Origin: Ruminococcus sp. UBA4383
GTDB taxonomy: Bacteria; Bacillota; Clostridia; Oscillospirales; Ruminococcaceae
Direction: 5' to 3'
NCBI GenBank assembly: GCA_002389995.1
Contig: DGRR01000178.1
Location: forward strand, 1-12,828
DNA length: 12,828 nt
Shown here one piece after another: positions 5,866-12,543 of the stretch (its first letter is position 1; each line of letters opens with the position of its first letter). The notes below the pieces were generated by a model. It made no database searches. It saw only the letters and a list, made by a program, of their open reading frames with translations, and was not told the origin of the DNA. The position numbers and the translations under genes are program-made.

Positions 5866-7224
5866 TTATTTACCCACACAGAAACGTGAAAATACTTCAT
5901 CGACTACTGCATCAGTAACTTTTTCGCCTGTAAGTTCAAGCAAATACTGTTCAGCCTCGTCAATAACGACAGTTACAGCATCGAGAAATTCGCCGTTTTT
6001 AAGCATATTTACGGCATTATCAGTACATTCAAGAGCTTTTTCGATACATCTTTTCTGTCTTTCGTTTGCGGCAGGGACAGAAGAAAATATATCACTGTTG
6101 ATTTTAAACAAATTCTGTATAGCAGAGTTTAATTCCTCTATATTATTTTCCTTTGCAGAAATATATACAATTTGTATATTATCCGACTTAATTTTCTCTG
6201 TGTCGAATAGTTGTTCAGTATCTGACTTGTTGATTACAGCAACAGATTTTTTATTTTTAATTTTATTAATCAGTTTCAAATCGTCCTCGGTACACGGACA
6301 ACTGCCGTCAAAAACGGCAATAATCAGTTCTGAAGAATCTATCATTTTTTCGGCAATACCAATGCCAATACCCTCGATAATATCTTCTGTTTCGTGTATA
6401 CCTGCGGTATCTGAAAGGCGCAGGACTATATCGCCTATTTTCACAGATTCCTCAACTACATCACGGGTAGTTCCCGAAATATCGGTAACAATGCTTCTTT
6501 CATAGCCTGCAAGGCAGTTGAAAAGTGTGGACTTTCCAACGTTGGGTTTTCCGACAATGACTGTTGAAACTCCCTCACGCAGGATACGTCCTGCATCATA
6601 GTTTTCAACAAGCGAGAAAAGTTCCTTTCTTACAGCGTCAAGCTCCCTGCACAGCTTATCAGGCTCAACTTCGGGGATATCTTCTTCGGGGTAATCCGCC
6701 CATGCAGCGAGGTCACCGAGGATTTTCATAAGCTTTTGGGAGCATATGCGGGACTTTCTGAAAGCCGCACCTTCACGCAGTTCTTCTGCAATTTTAAGCT
6801 CCATATCACTTTTAGCGGAGATTATATCCATAACCGCCTCAGCCTGAGTGAGGTCAAGTTTTCCGTTCATAAAGGCACGTTTAGTAAATTCGCCTGCCTC
6901 AGCGTTTTCAGCACCGTTTTTAAGGGCAGTACGGAGAATTTTTCTTGAAATAAACAGTCCTCCGTGGCATGAAATTTCAACAACGTCCTCGCCCGTGTAG
7001 CTGTGGGGAGCTTTAAAAACGGTTAAAATGCAGTCATCAAGTCTTTCGCCGTTGTCGTGGGCGATGCCGTAACAGCAGGTATATCCCGACATATCGGATA
7101 TTTTCTGATTTCCGAAAGGCTTGAAAATGCGTTCTGCAACGCTTATTGCATTATTTCCCGATATTCTTATTACAGCGATTCCGCCCACTGCATTGGGCGT
7201 AGATATAGCAGCAATTGTATGCAA
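5866..7224 (-). CDS. mnmE: tRNA modification GTPase MnmE (TrmE)
   Basis: MnmE is a potassium-activated, dimerising GTPase that binds a formyl-folate and works with MnmG on tRNA wobble U34. The 452 residues contain the N-terminal folate-binding domain (IAAISTP, GGIAVIRISG). An embedded G domain has GKPNVGKST (225-233), ISGTTRD (249-255), DTAG (272-275) and NKSD (332-335). The invariant C-terminal FCVGK carries the catalytic-region cysteine. The only suitable start is TTG at 7224, seven bases after AGGAGGG; ATG is absent there. Just upstream is an intrinsic-terminator-like hairpin whose T-run touches this ribosome site, so output from jag read-through may be reduced. A parS-like site touches its stop codon. 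Confidence 0.96.
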   Translation of the reverse strand: MHTIAAISTPNAVGGIAVIRISGNNAISVAERIFKPFGNQKISDMSGYTCCYGIAHDNGERLDDCILTVFKAPHSYTGEDVVEISCHGGLFISRKILRTALKNGAENAEAGEFTKRAFMNGKLDLTQAEAVMDIISAKSDMELKIAEELREGAAFRKSRICSQKLMKILGDLAAWADYPEEDIPEVEPDKLCRELDAVRKELFSLVENYDAGRILREGVSTVIVGKPNVGKSTLFNCLAGYERSIVTDISGTTRDVVEESVKIGDIVLRLSDTAGIHETEDIIEGIGIGIAEKMIDSSELIIAVFDGSCPCTEDDLKLINKIKNKKSVAVINKSDTEQLFDTEKIKSDNIQIVYISAKENNIEELNSAIQNLFKINSDIFSSVPAANERQKRCIEKALECTDNAVNMLKNGEFLDAVTVVIDEAEQYLLELTGEKVTDAVVDEVFSRFCVGK

Positions 7225-7237
7225 AAAAATCCCTCCT

Positions 7238-7266
7238 AAAAAAACAACGGCATTAAAGCCGCTGTT
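7238..7266 (-). terminator. Intrinsic terminator between jag and mnmE
   Basis: On the minus strand AACAGCGGC, a six-base loop and GCCGTTGTT form a 9-bp stem (one G-U pair) followed by at least five T residues. The T-run is immediately followed by the AGGAGGG of mnmE, so read-through is needed for mnmE unless a promoter lies in 7267-7313; I found no convincing one. Confidence 0.75.
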
Positions 7267-7282
7267 TTGTAATATTTCTGAT

Positions 7283-7312
7283 TCAACAGTCTGTTGAGAC
7301 TTATGTTGAAAA
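7283..7312. repeat. Inverted repeat plus DnaA-box-like 9-mer after jag
   Basis: TCAACAG-T-CTGTTGA (7283-7297) is a perfect 7-bp inverted repeat. Next to it, TGTTGAAAA at 7304-7312 is the complement of TTTTCAACA, the commonest 9-mer in oriC of this window. Confidence 0.6.
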
Positions 7313-7313
7313 C

Positions 7314-8486
7314 TTAAAGTTCGATTTTTCCGTAAAGACCGCCCTCCATTGAATCTTCGGGCTTAGGCTTTTTATAGTCTTTTTCAAAGCTTGTTGAAAG
7401 GTCAATGGACTTACGCTCCATAGGTTCGTTATTATTTCTTCTCGGACTGTTTCTTCTGTCGTTTCTTCTGCGGTCATTGCGGTCATTTCTGCCGTTTCTG
7501 CGCTTATTGTTTGGTTTGGGGTTATTTGAAGAAATAATAATTTTTCTGTAAGGTTCTTCACCGACAGAGCGTGAAGAAACGCCCTCTATCTTTGAAACAG
7601 CGGAATGAATCACACGTCTTTCATAAGGATTCATAGGTTCAAGGGGCTGAGACCTGCCTGTTCTGAGGACAGATTTAGCGACTTTTACAGCGAGCTGTTC
7701 GAGAGTTTCTTTTCTTTTGCTTCTGTAACCGAGGCAGTCAATGGTGATGCGGAAATAGTCCTTGTCGCCCTTATTGGCGATAATTGAGCAGAGATACTGG
7801 AGGGAATCGAGAGTTTCTCCACGTCTGCCTATGACAGTGCCGTTATTATTGCTTTCGATATTTATAACTGCGCCTGATTCGTTCTGATAAACGGTAAATT
7901 CAGGTTCTATATCCATAGCTCTCAGTACGCTTGTTATGTAGTCCATAGCGATTTTAACCTTAGGTTCGATAAGGCTTTCGTCCTCAATGAGTGCGAAATT
8001 GTCTAGAGAGAACTCCTCATCATCTGTTTTTTCCGCAGTTTCAACAGTTTCCTCAACAGGCTGTGGAATATCCTTAATTTCTTCGGGTACGGAAGCCTGA
8101 ACACTTTCTGCAGCTTCCTCAACTTTTTCCTCAGGTGCCTGTGGAATTTCCTCGGCAGATTCCTGAACAGCTTCAACAGATTCCTCGATTTTCTGTGGTT
8201 CGGGGGATATATCCGCTGTCTTTTCAACAGTTTCAACTGTTTTTTCAACAATTTCCTCAGCTTTCACAGGTTCAGCCGCTGTATTTTCGGCAGGTCTGGG
8301 GGCAGCGGGAGCTTTTGCAGGTTCATATGTAGCCTTTACTTTTGCATCAGATTTACCGAGACCGAGGAATCCTTTTTTACCTTCATCAATAATTTCAAAT
8401 TTAATCTGGTTGATATTTTTTCCGAATTTGGCAGCCGCAAGGCTTTTAGCCTCCTCAACTGTCTTTGCTGTAAATATCTCAGTCAT
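7314..8486 (-). CDS. jag: RNA-binding protein Jag/KhpB with long acidic linker
   Basis: Jag (KhpB, EloR) is an RNA-binding regulator linked in Firmicutes to cell elongation and often encoded with yidC. The 390-residue product has a Jag-N domain (about 1-52, ending KKGFLGLGKSDAKVKA), a linker at about 54-158, a KH domain with the GRRG loop (VIGRRGETLDSLQ, 218-230), an R3H domain (about 281-319, PMNPYERRVIH), and a basic tail at 326-353 rich in Arg and Asn. The linker is a low-complexity run of Glu, Val, Pro and Ala built from VEETVET/VEKTVETVEK-like units, making the protein longer than the usual 200-300 residues. The ATG at 8486 follows GGAGGTATAAAT; an upstream in-frame ATG would overlap yidC. 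It starts 13 bases after the yidC stop. Confidence 0.93.
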   Translation of the reverse strand: MTEIFTAKTVEEAKSLAAAKFGKNINQIKFEIIDEGKKGFLGLGKSDAKVKATYEPAKAPAAPRPAENTAAEPVKAEEIVEKTVETVEKTADISPEPQKIEESVEAVQESAEEIPQAPEEKVEEAAESVQASVPEEIKDIPQPVEETVETAEKTDDEEFSLDNFALIEDESLIEPKVKIAMDYITSVLRAMDIEPEFTVYQNESGAVINIESNNNGTVIGRRGETLDSLQYLCSIIANKGDKDYFRITIDCLGYRSKRKETLEQLAVKVAKSVLRTGRSQPLEPMNPYERRVIHSAVSKIEGVSSRSVGEEPYRKIIISSNNPKPNNKRRNGRNDRNDRRRNDRRNSPRRNNNEPMERKSIDLSTSFEKDYKKPKPEDSMEGGLYGKIEL

Positions 8487-8499
8487 ATTTATACCTCCA

Positions 8500-9621
8500 T
8501 CAATCCTCATTGTCGTTTTCGTTATATTCATCGCCGTATTTTTCAGCCATACGTTTTCTTGCCTCGGCTATACGGTCATGGTTTTGTTTATTAGATTCAG
8601 AGCGTGAAACTTTGTCGCCGTCATTGTTATTGTTTGCAGCCTGCTGCTGGAGTTCAGCCTGTTCCATAAGTTTCTGCATAAAGGTCTTTTTTTCGGGGTG
8701 TTTTTCGGCATATTCCTTCATTTTCTGTTTTTCCTTTTCATTTATCACAGCGGTTCTTTCGGGTGTAAAGTAATGATTGAGGGCAAAAGTTATGATAAAT
8801 GAGAAAAGAGATGACCATATCCAGTAGAAACCTATGCCTGCGGGGAGAGAAAATGCGAAATATATTGACCATATGGGCATAAGGTACATCATGGCATTCA
8901 TACAGCCCATATTCTGCATATTGGGGTTAGTTTTCTTCTGGTGCATCTGGCTGTAAAAAGATGAGAGAAGCTGTGCAATACCTGCAAGAAACGGAATTGC
9001 AAAGAGTATTATAGATTCCCTGTTCCATGTATCGGGGCGAAATTCGGGAGTTTTTCCGAGATTTGCGCCGAAAAGCGTAAATTTTGCGCTGAATTCGGCA
9101 ACGGAATCCTTGAAATTTTCTGCGATATTGGTGAAAGCATCGGGATTTTTGTCGAGCTGTTCCATAGTGAGAAGTTCACATCTGAGGTTCTTCACATTGA
9201 AAGGCTTGTCTGCAAGACCTGAGGCGACATCGACAGCGGCGGATATGACGGACTTGCTTATATGCAGGATATGTGTAATAGGCTTGTAAACAACGTCAAT
9301 AACGCCGAAAAGGAGAATCATCTGAATCAGTGCAGGCAGGCAGGAAGCCATGGGATTTACGCCTTCTTCCTGATACAGTTTCTGCTGTTCCTGCTGAAGC
9401 CGTTCGGGGTTGGTTGAATAACTTTTTCTTAATTTTTCAAGTTTGGGGTTAAGCAGCTGCATTCTCGCAGCACTTTTCTGAGTTTTGTAGTTTACAGGGA
9501 AAAGGAGAAGTTTTGTAACGACTGTAAACACAACGATAGAAACGGCATAATTGCCGAAAAAACTGTATATAATGCTCATAAGGTATCCGAAAGGGATACC
9601 GATAATATCATAAATACCCAA
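8500..9621 (-). CDS. yidC: Membrane protein insertase YidC/Oxa1 family
   Basis: YidC inserts proteins into the cytoplasmic membrane, alone or with SecYEG. The 373 residues show hydrophobic segments at about 5-22, 25-43, 95-115, 203-222 and 243-282, with the typical GVNPMASCLPALIQMILLFG and LPAGIGFYWIWSS, then a charged Gln/Asn/Lys-rich cytoplasmic tail that could bind ribosomes. There is no lipobox or cleavable signal. The conserved arginine in the hydrophilic groove is lysine here (K37 in TVVTKLLLFP). The region between membrane segments at about 118-200 is longer than in Bacillus SpoIIIJ. The start is TTG at 9621, immediately after the yidD stop; GAGG inside the end of yidD is correctly spaced, and the next ATG (9579) has no ribosome site and would cut the first segment. 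Confidence 0.94.
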   Translation of the reverse strand: MGIYDIIGIPFGYLMSIIYSFFGNYAVSIVVFTVVTKLLLFPVNYKTQKSAARMQLLNPKLEKLRKSYSTNPERLQQEQQKLYQEEGVNPMASCLPALIQMILLFGVIDVVYKPITHILHISKSVISAAVDVASGLADKPFNVKNLRCELLTMEQLDKNPDAFTNIAENFKDSVAEFSAKFTLFGANLGKTPEFRPDTWNRESIILFAIPFLAGIAQLLSSFYSQMHQKKTNPNMQNMGCMNAMMYLMPIWSIYFAFSLPAGIGFYWIWSSLFSFIITFALNHYFTPERTAVINEKEKQKMKEYAEKHPEKKTFMQKLMEQAELQQQAANNNNDGDKVSRSESNKQNHDRIAEARKRMAEKYGDEYNENDNED

Positions 9622-9939
9622 TTAAAGTACCTCGCTATCAGGGGATATGTCGTCATTATCAGGCGCATACTCAGGCTGTTGCGGAAAATTTCCGAAGCGG
9701 TCATATTTTCTGACTCTGAATGTAAATTTTTCGGGAACATAGTCGATACCGCCCATAGACCACGGATTACAGCGGAGGATACGCCATACAGCGAGTGCAA
9801 GACCTCTGAATGCGCCGAATTTTTCGATTGCTTTCAGGGCATAGCAGCTGCAAGTGGGGTAATACTTACACTTAGGAGGGGTAAGGGGGGATATAAATTT
9901 CCTGTAAAACTTTATCAAAGACATAAAAACAAACTTCAT
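9622..9939 (-). CDS. yidD: Membrane protein insertion efficiency factor YidD
   Basis: YidD is a small membrane-associated helper of YidC-dependent insertion. The 105-residue protein carries the family pattern intact: LIKFYRKFISPL, then YYPTCSCYA with the conserved cysteines, AIEKFGAFRGLALAVWRILRCNPW, and GGIDYVP. After about residue 75 it has an acidic, non-conserved tail (PQQPEYAPDNDD). The ATG at 9939 lies seven bases after the rnpA stop with only a weak purine stretch upstream; an internal ATG at 9924 is an alternative. Its stop codon directly abuts the yidC start, so translation of the pair is probably coupled. Confidence 0.95.
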   Translation of the reverse strand: MKFVFMSLIKFYRKFISPLTPPKCKYYPTCSCYALKAIEKFGAFRGLALAVWRILRCNPWSMGGIDYVPEKFTFRVRKYDRFGNFPQQPEYAPDNDDISPDSEVL

Positions 9940-9946
9940 AAGGGGG

Positions 9947-10300
9947 TCACTTCTGCATCTTTTTTATATTTTTAACTATATCAGGGACACCATATTTCTG
10001 CATATACGAACAATACTCATCTGATTTTATTTTACACAGAGTATCTCTTGCGACTATGACTATATCCAAACCTATGGGCAAATCTTTTTCACAAAGTCTG
10101 TAAGCGAGTCTTATAAGTCTTTTTGCTCTGTTGCGGCAGACGGCGTTTCCGATTTTTTTCCCTGCGGTTATGCCGAATCTGTTGAAGGGTCTGCCGTTTG
10201 GTCTGACGTATATGACTGAATATTTTGACGGGATATACCGTCCTTTTTTATACAGGGCAACGAAGTCCCTGTTATCCTTAATAATCTGAGTATAAAGCAT
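9947..10300 (-). CDS. rnpA: Ribonuclease P protein component RnpA
   Basis: RnpA is the protein cofactor of RNase P and helps the RNA subunit remove 5' leaders of tRNA precursors. The 117-residue reading from the ATG at 10300 gives the normal small basic protein: NRDFVALYKKGRYIPSKY, GRPFNRFGITAGKKIGNAVCRNRAKRLIRLAYR with the RNR catalytic-face motif, and GLDIVIVARDT. Longer in-frame starts at 10351 and 10333 would add a hydrophobic stretch (CLFSISIGII) foreign to the family, so they are rejected. The ribosome site is weak in front of 10300. It follows rpmH in the standard order, but an intrinsic terminator separates the two genes. Confidence 0.93.
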   Translation of the reverse strand: MLYTQIIKDNRDFVALYKKGRYIPSKYSVIYVRPNGRPFNRFGITAGKKIGNAVCRNRAKRLIRLAYRLCEKDLPIGLDIVIVARDTLCKIKSDEYCSYMQKYGVPDIVKNIKKMQK

Positions 10301-10407
10301 AATAATACCAATTGAAATAGAAAACAAGCACATAAAAGCGATGTGCAGCACAGTGTTGAAATCAGCGGATTTCCGCAGTATGGGGGAGGAAAAGGCTGAT
10401 TCTTAAT

Positions 10408-10439
10408 AAAAAAGACCACAAAAAACAAATTTTGTGGTC
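10408..10439 (-). terminator. Intrinsic terminator after rpmH
   Basis: On the minus strand GACCACAAAA, a six-base loop and TTTTGTGGTC form a perfect 10-bp stem followed by six T residues. It lies seven bases after the rpmH stop and points away from oriC, so it should limit transcription into rnpA. Confidence 0.9.
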
Positions 10440-10446
10440 AGCTTCG

Positions 10447-10581
10447 TCAGTGAGTTAATCTTGCTCTGCCCTTAGATCTTCTACGAGCTAAAACCTTTCT
10501 GCCGTTTTTTGTAGCCATTCTCTTCATGAAGCCATGCTCCTTTTTTCTGTGGAGCTTCTTGGGCTGGTAAGTTCTTTTCAT
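10447..10581 (-). CDS. rpmH: 50S ribosomal protein L34
   Basis: L34 is a small basic protein of the large ribosomal subunit. The 44-codon frame translates as MKRTYQPKKLHRKKEHGF, then MKRMATKNGRKVL, and ends ARRRSKGRARLTH, the near-universal L34 sequence at full length. The ATG at 10581 follows GAGGAGGACTTTGAATT. It has a perfect consensus promoter about 100 bp upstream and a strong terminator just after the stop, so it can be expressed as a single-gene transcript with some read-through to rnpA. Confidence 0.98.
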   Translation of the reverse strand: MKRTYQPKKLHRKKEHGFMKRMATKNGRKVLARRRSKGRARLTH

Positions 10582-10644
10582 AATTCAAAGTCCTCCTCTC
10601 GATAATGATAAAACAAGGACGAAAGTCCTGATTTGGTAAAACAA

Positions 10645-10665
10645 TGTGACAGTCAGACTATCACA
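10645..10665. repeat. Inverted repeat at the 5' end of the rpmH transcript
   Basis: TGTGACAGTC and GACTATCACA flank one base and form a 10-bp dyad with one G-U or mismatched pair. It would occupy roughly bases 8-28 of the rpmH mRNA. A second small hairpin (AGGAC / GTCCT) follows at 10615-10628. It could stabilise the mRNA or be an operator. Confidence 0.6.
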
Positions 10666-10678
10666 ACTACACTATAAG

Positions 10679-10707
10679 ATTATAATTCAAAAAAAGCGGA
10701 ATGTCAA
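10679..10707 (-). promoter_or_regulatory. Consensus sigma-A promoter of rpmH
   Basis: TTGACA (10707-10702) and TATAAT (10684-10679) are perfect hexamers separated by 17 bases on the minus strand. Transcription would begin near 10672, about 90 bases before the rpmH ATG. Confidence 0.9.
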
Positions 10708-10804
10708 GCTTTTTTCGGAAAAAATTTTGCAATCACGATATTTTTATATTTTTTAACTTAAAATAAGCCTGTTTCTCCCAGAAAAATTTTTTAAACTTCT
10801 TCAA

Positions 10805-10945
10805 TGTTGAAATGTTGAAAGAATTGTTGAAAACTCAGAAACACCTTTTCCGCAGACTCTTTTCTTTCCCTGTAATCAGCCGAAAATCCGCCTTAATATA
10901 AAATCTGCCCCTGTTTCAACAGATTGTTAGTTAAGATGTTGAAAA
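10805..10945. repeat. DnaA-box-like cluster upstream of dnaA
   Basis: Five 9-mers related to TTTTCAACA occur: complement copies at 10805-10813 (ATTTCAACA), 10813-10821 (CTTTCAACA), 10825-10833 (TTTTCAACA) and 10937-10945 (TTTTCAACA), and a plus copy at 10913-10921 (GTTTCAACA). The first three are closely spaced. None is the classical TTATCCACA. Role as DnaA sites is inferred from position next to dnaA and from the larger array after it. Confidence 0.78.
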
Positions 10946-10969
10946 TATCATTTTTTTGCAAATTTACTA

Positions 10970-10998
10970 TTGCATTTTCAGCACAAATATGTTATAAT
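10970..10998 (+). promoter_or_regulatory. dnaA promoter with extended -10
   Basis: TTGCAT (10970-10975), 17 bases, then TG-T-TATAAT with TATAAT at 10993-10998. The start site near 11005 leaves a leader of about 167 bases. TGTTGATAA (complement TTATCAACA, one change from the classical DnaA box) lies at 11027-11035 just inside the transcript, suggesting autorepression by DnaA. Confidence 0.82.
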
Positions 10999-11171
10999 AT
11001 GTTATGTATTATTAATAAGAGAGCAGTGTTGATAAATAATACTTTTAACATTTCTGAACTGCCTGCCCTTACAGCAGTTTTCCGGACAATTTTCATGCGT
11101 TGTTTTCAGTGCACACCACAATTACAACGGCAGCACAGCTTTCTTCACACAAATTTTTACGGAGGTATAAC

Positions 11172-12542
11172 ATGAACTCATTTGAGGAAGTCTTTGAAAA
11201 TGTAAAGAAATACTGCCTTGAAAACAACAAAATCCCCGAAATCGGACTAAAAACATGGATAGACCCGCTCACCCCCGTCAGATTTGACGGCTCGGAAGCC
11301 GTGTTCAGCGTGCAGACAGATTTTCAGAAAAATATCGTCATGACAACCTATGAAACCATTCTCAGCGAAGCTTTCTACAACGTCCTCGGACTTAAAGTTA
11401 AAATAACAATAAACGTCGAGTCCGAAGAACCTGCACCGCCCCCCACTCCTACCTATGCGGAACTCGACCAGAAAAACGAGGAACTTGAACAGTCCTATAA
11501 ATTCGCAAACTATGACTATACTTTCGATACATTCATCGAAGGTCCGTCAAACAGTTTCGCCCTTGCGTGCAGTAAATCAGTCGCAAAAAACTGCGGCGAA
11601 AGAGAAGTCCCCGGCTATAACCCGCTTTTCATATACGGCCCCTCAGGAATGGGCAAAACCCACCTCATAACAGCTATCGCAAATGAAGTGAGAAAAAATC
11701 AGCCCGATTTCAACGTAGTCTATGTAACAAGCGAAACTTTCGGAAATGACCTGATCGCCGCTATAAAAACCAACCTCATATCCGATTTTCAGGAAAAATA
11801 CCGCACCGCTGATATTCTCCTCGTAGACGATATACAGTTCTTTGCGGGAAAAGAAAGAATGCAGGAGGAATTTTTCCACACATTCTACAAACTGCATCAG
11901 GAAGGAAAACAGGTCGTTATAACCTCCGACAAGCCGCCAAAGGAACTCATAACCCTCGAAGCAAGACTCAGAACCCGCTTTGAAGGCGGTCTTATAGCCG
12001 ATATCTCCGCTCCCGACTACGAAACAAGACTTGCAATCATAAACCGCAAATCCGAACTTCTTGACCTCAGAATGCCTCCCGAAGTCTCCGAATTTATGGC
12101 AAACCGCCTTAAATCCAATATCAGACAGCTTGAAGGGGCTGTCATGCGCCTTAAAGCCATAACACACTTTGCAGGAAACCCAATAAGCATTTCAATGGCT
12201 CAGAGCGTAATAAGAGATGTCCTCACCGATGAACAGCCACTCCCTATAACCGTTGAAAAAATAATATCCGAAGTTTCAACCGTATACGGAGTATCTCCCG
12301 AAGATATACGCTCAAATAAACGCTCCCAGCAGGTGTCAATTGCACGAAAAGTTGCAATATACGTTGTAAGGGAGATAACACAGATGCCTCTTGCATCAAT
12401 AGGCACAGAATTCGGCGGACGTGACCATTCAACCATTGTTTATTCAGTCAACAGTGTCACCGAAGCCATAAACAAAGATGCCAACCTCAACAACCTTGTA
12501 AGTGATATAATCAAGAACATAAAGGACAAAAGCAAGCCCTGA
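11172..12542 (+). CDS. dnaA: Chromosomal replication initiator DnaA
   Basis: DnaA binds oriC boxes, oligomerises with ATP and melts the origin. The 456 residues comprise domain I (about 1-83, including WIDPLTPVRF), a short domain II linker (about 84-112, PAPPPTPT), the AAA+ domain and the helix-turn-helix domain IV. Visible motifs are Walker A GPSGMGKTH (156-164), Walker B ILLVDD (215-220), sensor I ITSD (250-253), LRTRF with the arginine finger (R269), sensor II NIRQLEGA (316-323), and the DNA-binding signature GGRDHSTI (415-422). The start at 11172 is fixed by GGAGG at 11161-11165; an open extension to 11100 lacks a ribosome site. At positions equal to E. coli P423 and T435 it has A408 and S420. 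Codons are C-ended more often than in the leftward genes. It is flanked by box clusters on both sides. Confidence 0.98.
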   Translation: MNSFEEVFENVKKYCLENNKIPEIGLKTWIDPLTPVRFDGSEAVFSVQTDFQKNIVMTTYETILSEAFYNVLGLKVKITINVESEEPAPPPTPTYAELDQKNEELEQSYKFANYDYTFDTFIEGPSNSFALACSKSVAKNCGEREVPGYNPLFIYGPSGMGKTHLITAIANEVRKNQPDFNVVYVTSETFGNDLIAAIKTNLISDFQEKYRTADILLVDDIQFFAGKERMQEEFFHTFYKLHQEGKQVVITSDKPPKELITLEARLRTRFEGGLIADISAPDYETRLAIINRKSELLDLRMPPEVSEFMANRLKSNIRQLEGAVMRLKAITHFAGNPISISMAQSVIRDVLTDEQPLPITVEKIISEVSTVYGVSPEDIRSNKRSQQVSIARKVAIYVVREITQMPLASIGTEFGGRDHSTIVYSVNSVTEAINKDANLNNLVSDIIKNIKDKSKP

Positions 12543-12543
12543 C

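Larger units (their letters stand above)
10582..11171. other. oriC, upstream part (rpmH-dnaA intergenic region)
   Basis: This 590-bp gene-free stretch lies between divergent rpmH and dnaA, the expected place of the origin in Firmicutes. It holds the rpmH leader and promoter on the left, then an AT-rich stretch (about 10686-10800, including ATATTTTTATATTTTTTAA), then DnaA-box-like 9-mers at 10805, 10813, 10825, 10913 and 10937, and finally the dnaA promoter and leader. I see no tRNA, no conserved protein and no transposon remnant. The AT-rich stretch is a candidate unwinding element, but nothing in the sequence alone decides between it and the downstream part. Confidence 0.85.

Noticed and set aside
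5811..5900. 30-codon upstream extension of mnmG
   Set aside because: It would be encoded by the parS-like array and lies before a well-placed ribosome site and ATG at 5810.
6602..6610. TTTTCAACA inside mnmE
   Set aside because: A single copy within conserved coding sequence, expected by chance in an AT-rich genome.
8038..8250. TTTCAACA-type 9-mers at 8038, 8221 and 8242, resembling the oriC boxes
   Set aside because: They encode the VEKTVETVEK-like repeats of the Jag linker; repeated codons explain them, so I do not call DnaA sites.
10301..10428. Upstream extension of rnpA and the overlapping 86-codon frame with a hydrophobic stretch
   Set aside because: No ribosome site, not part of the RnpA family, and it overlaps the rpmH terminator.
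10924..11175. Open frame upstream of dnaA whose TGA overlaps the dnaA ATG (ATGA)
   Set aside because: Its first codons lie before the dnaA promoter, the possible internal ATG at 11095 has no good ribosome site, and the product resembles nothing known; probably chance.
11643..12167. 174-codon minus-strand frame inside dnaA
   Set aside because: It is the shadow of a highly conserved gene, without promoter or ribosome site.
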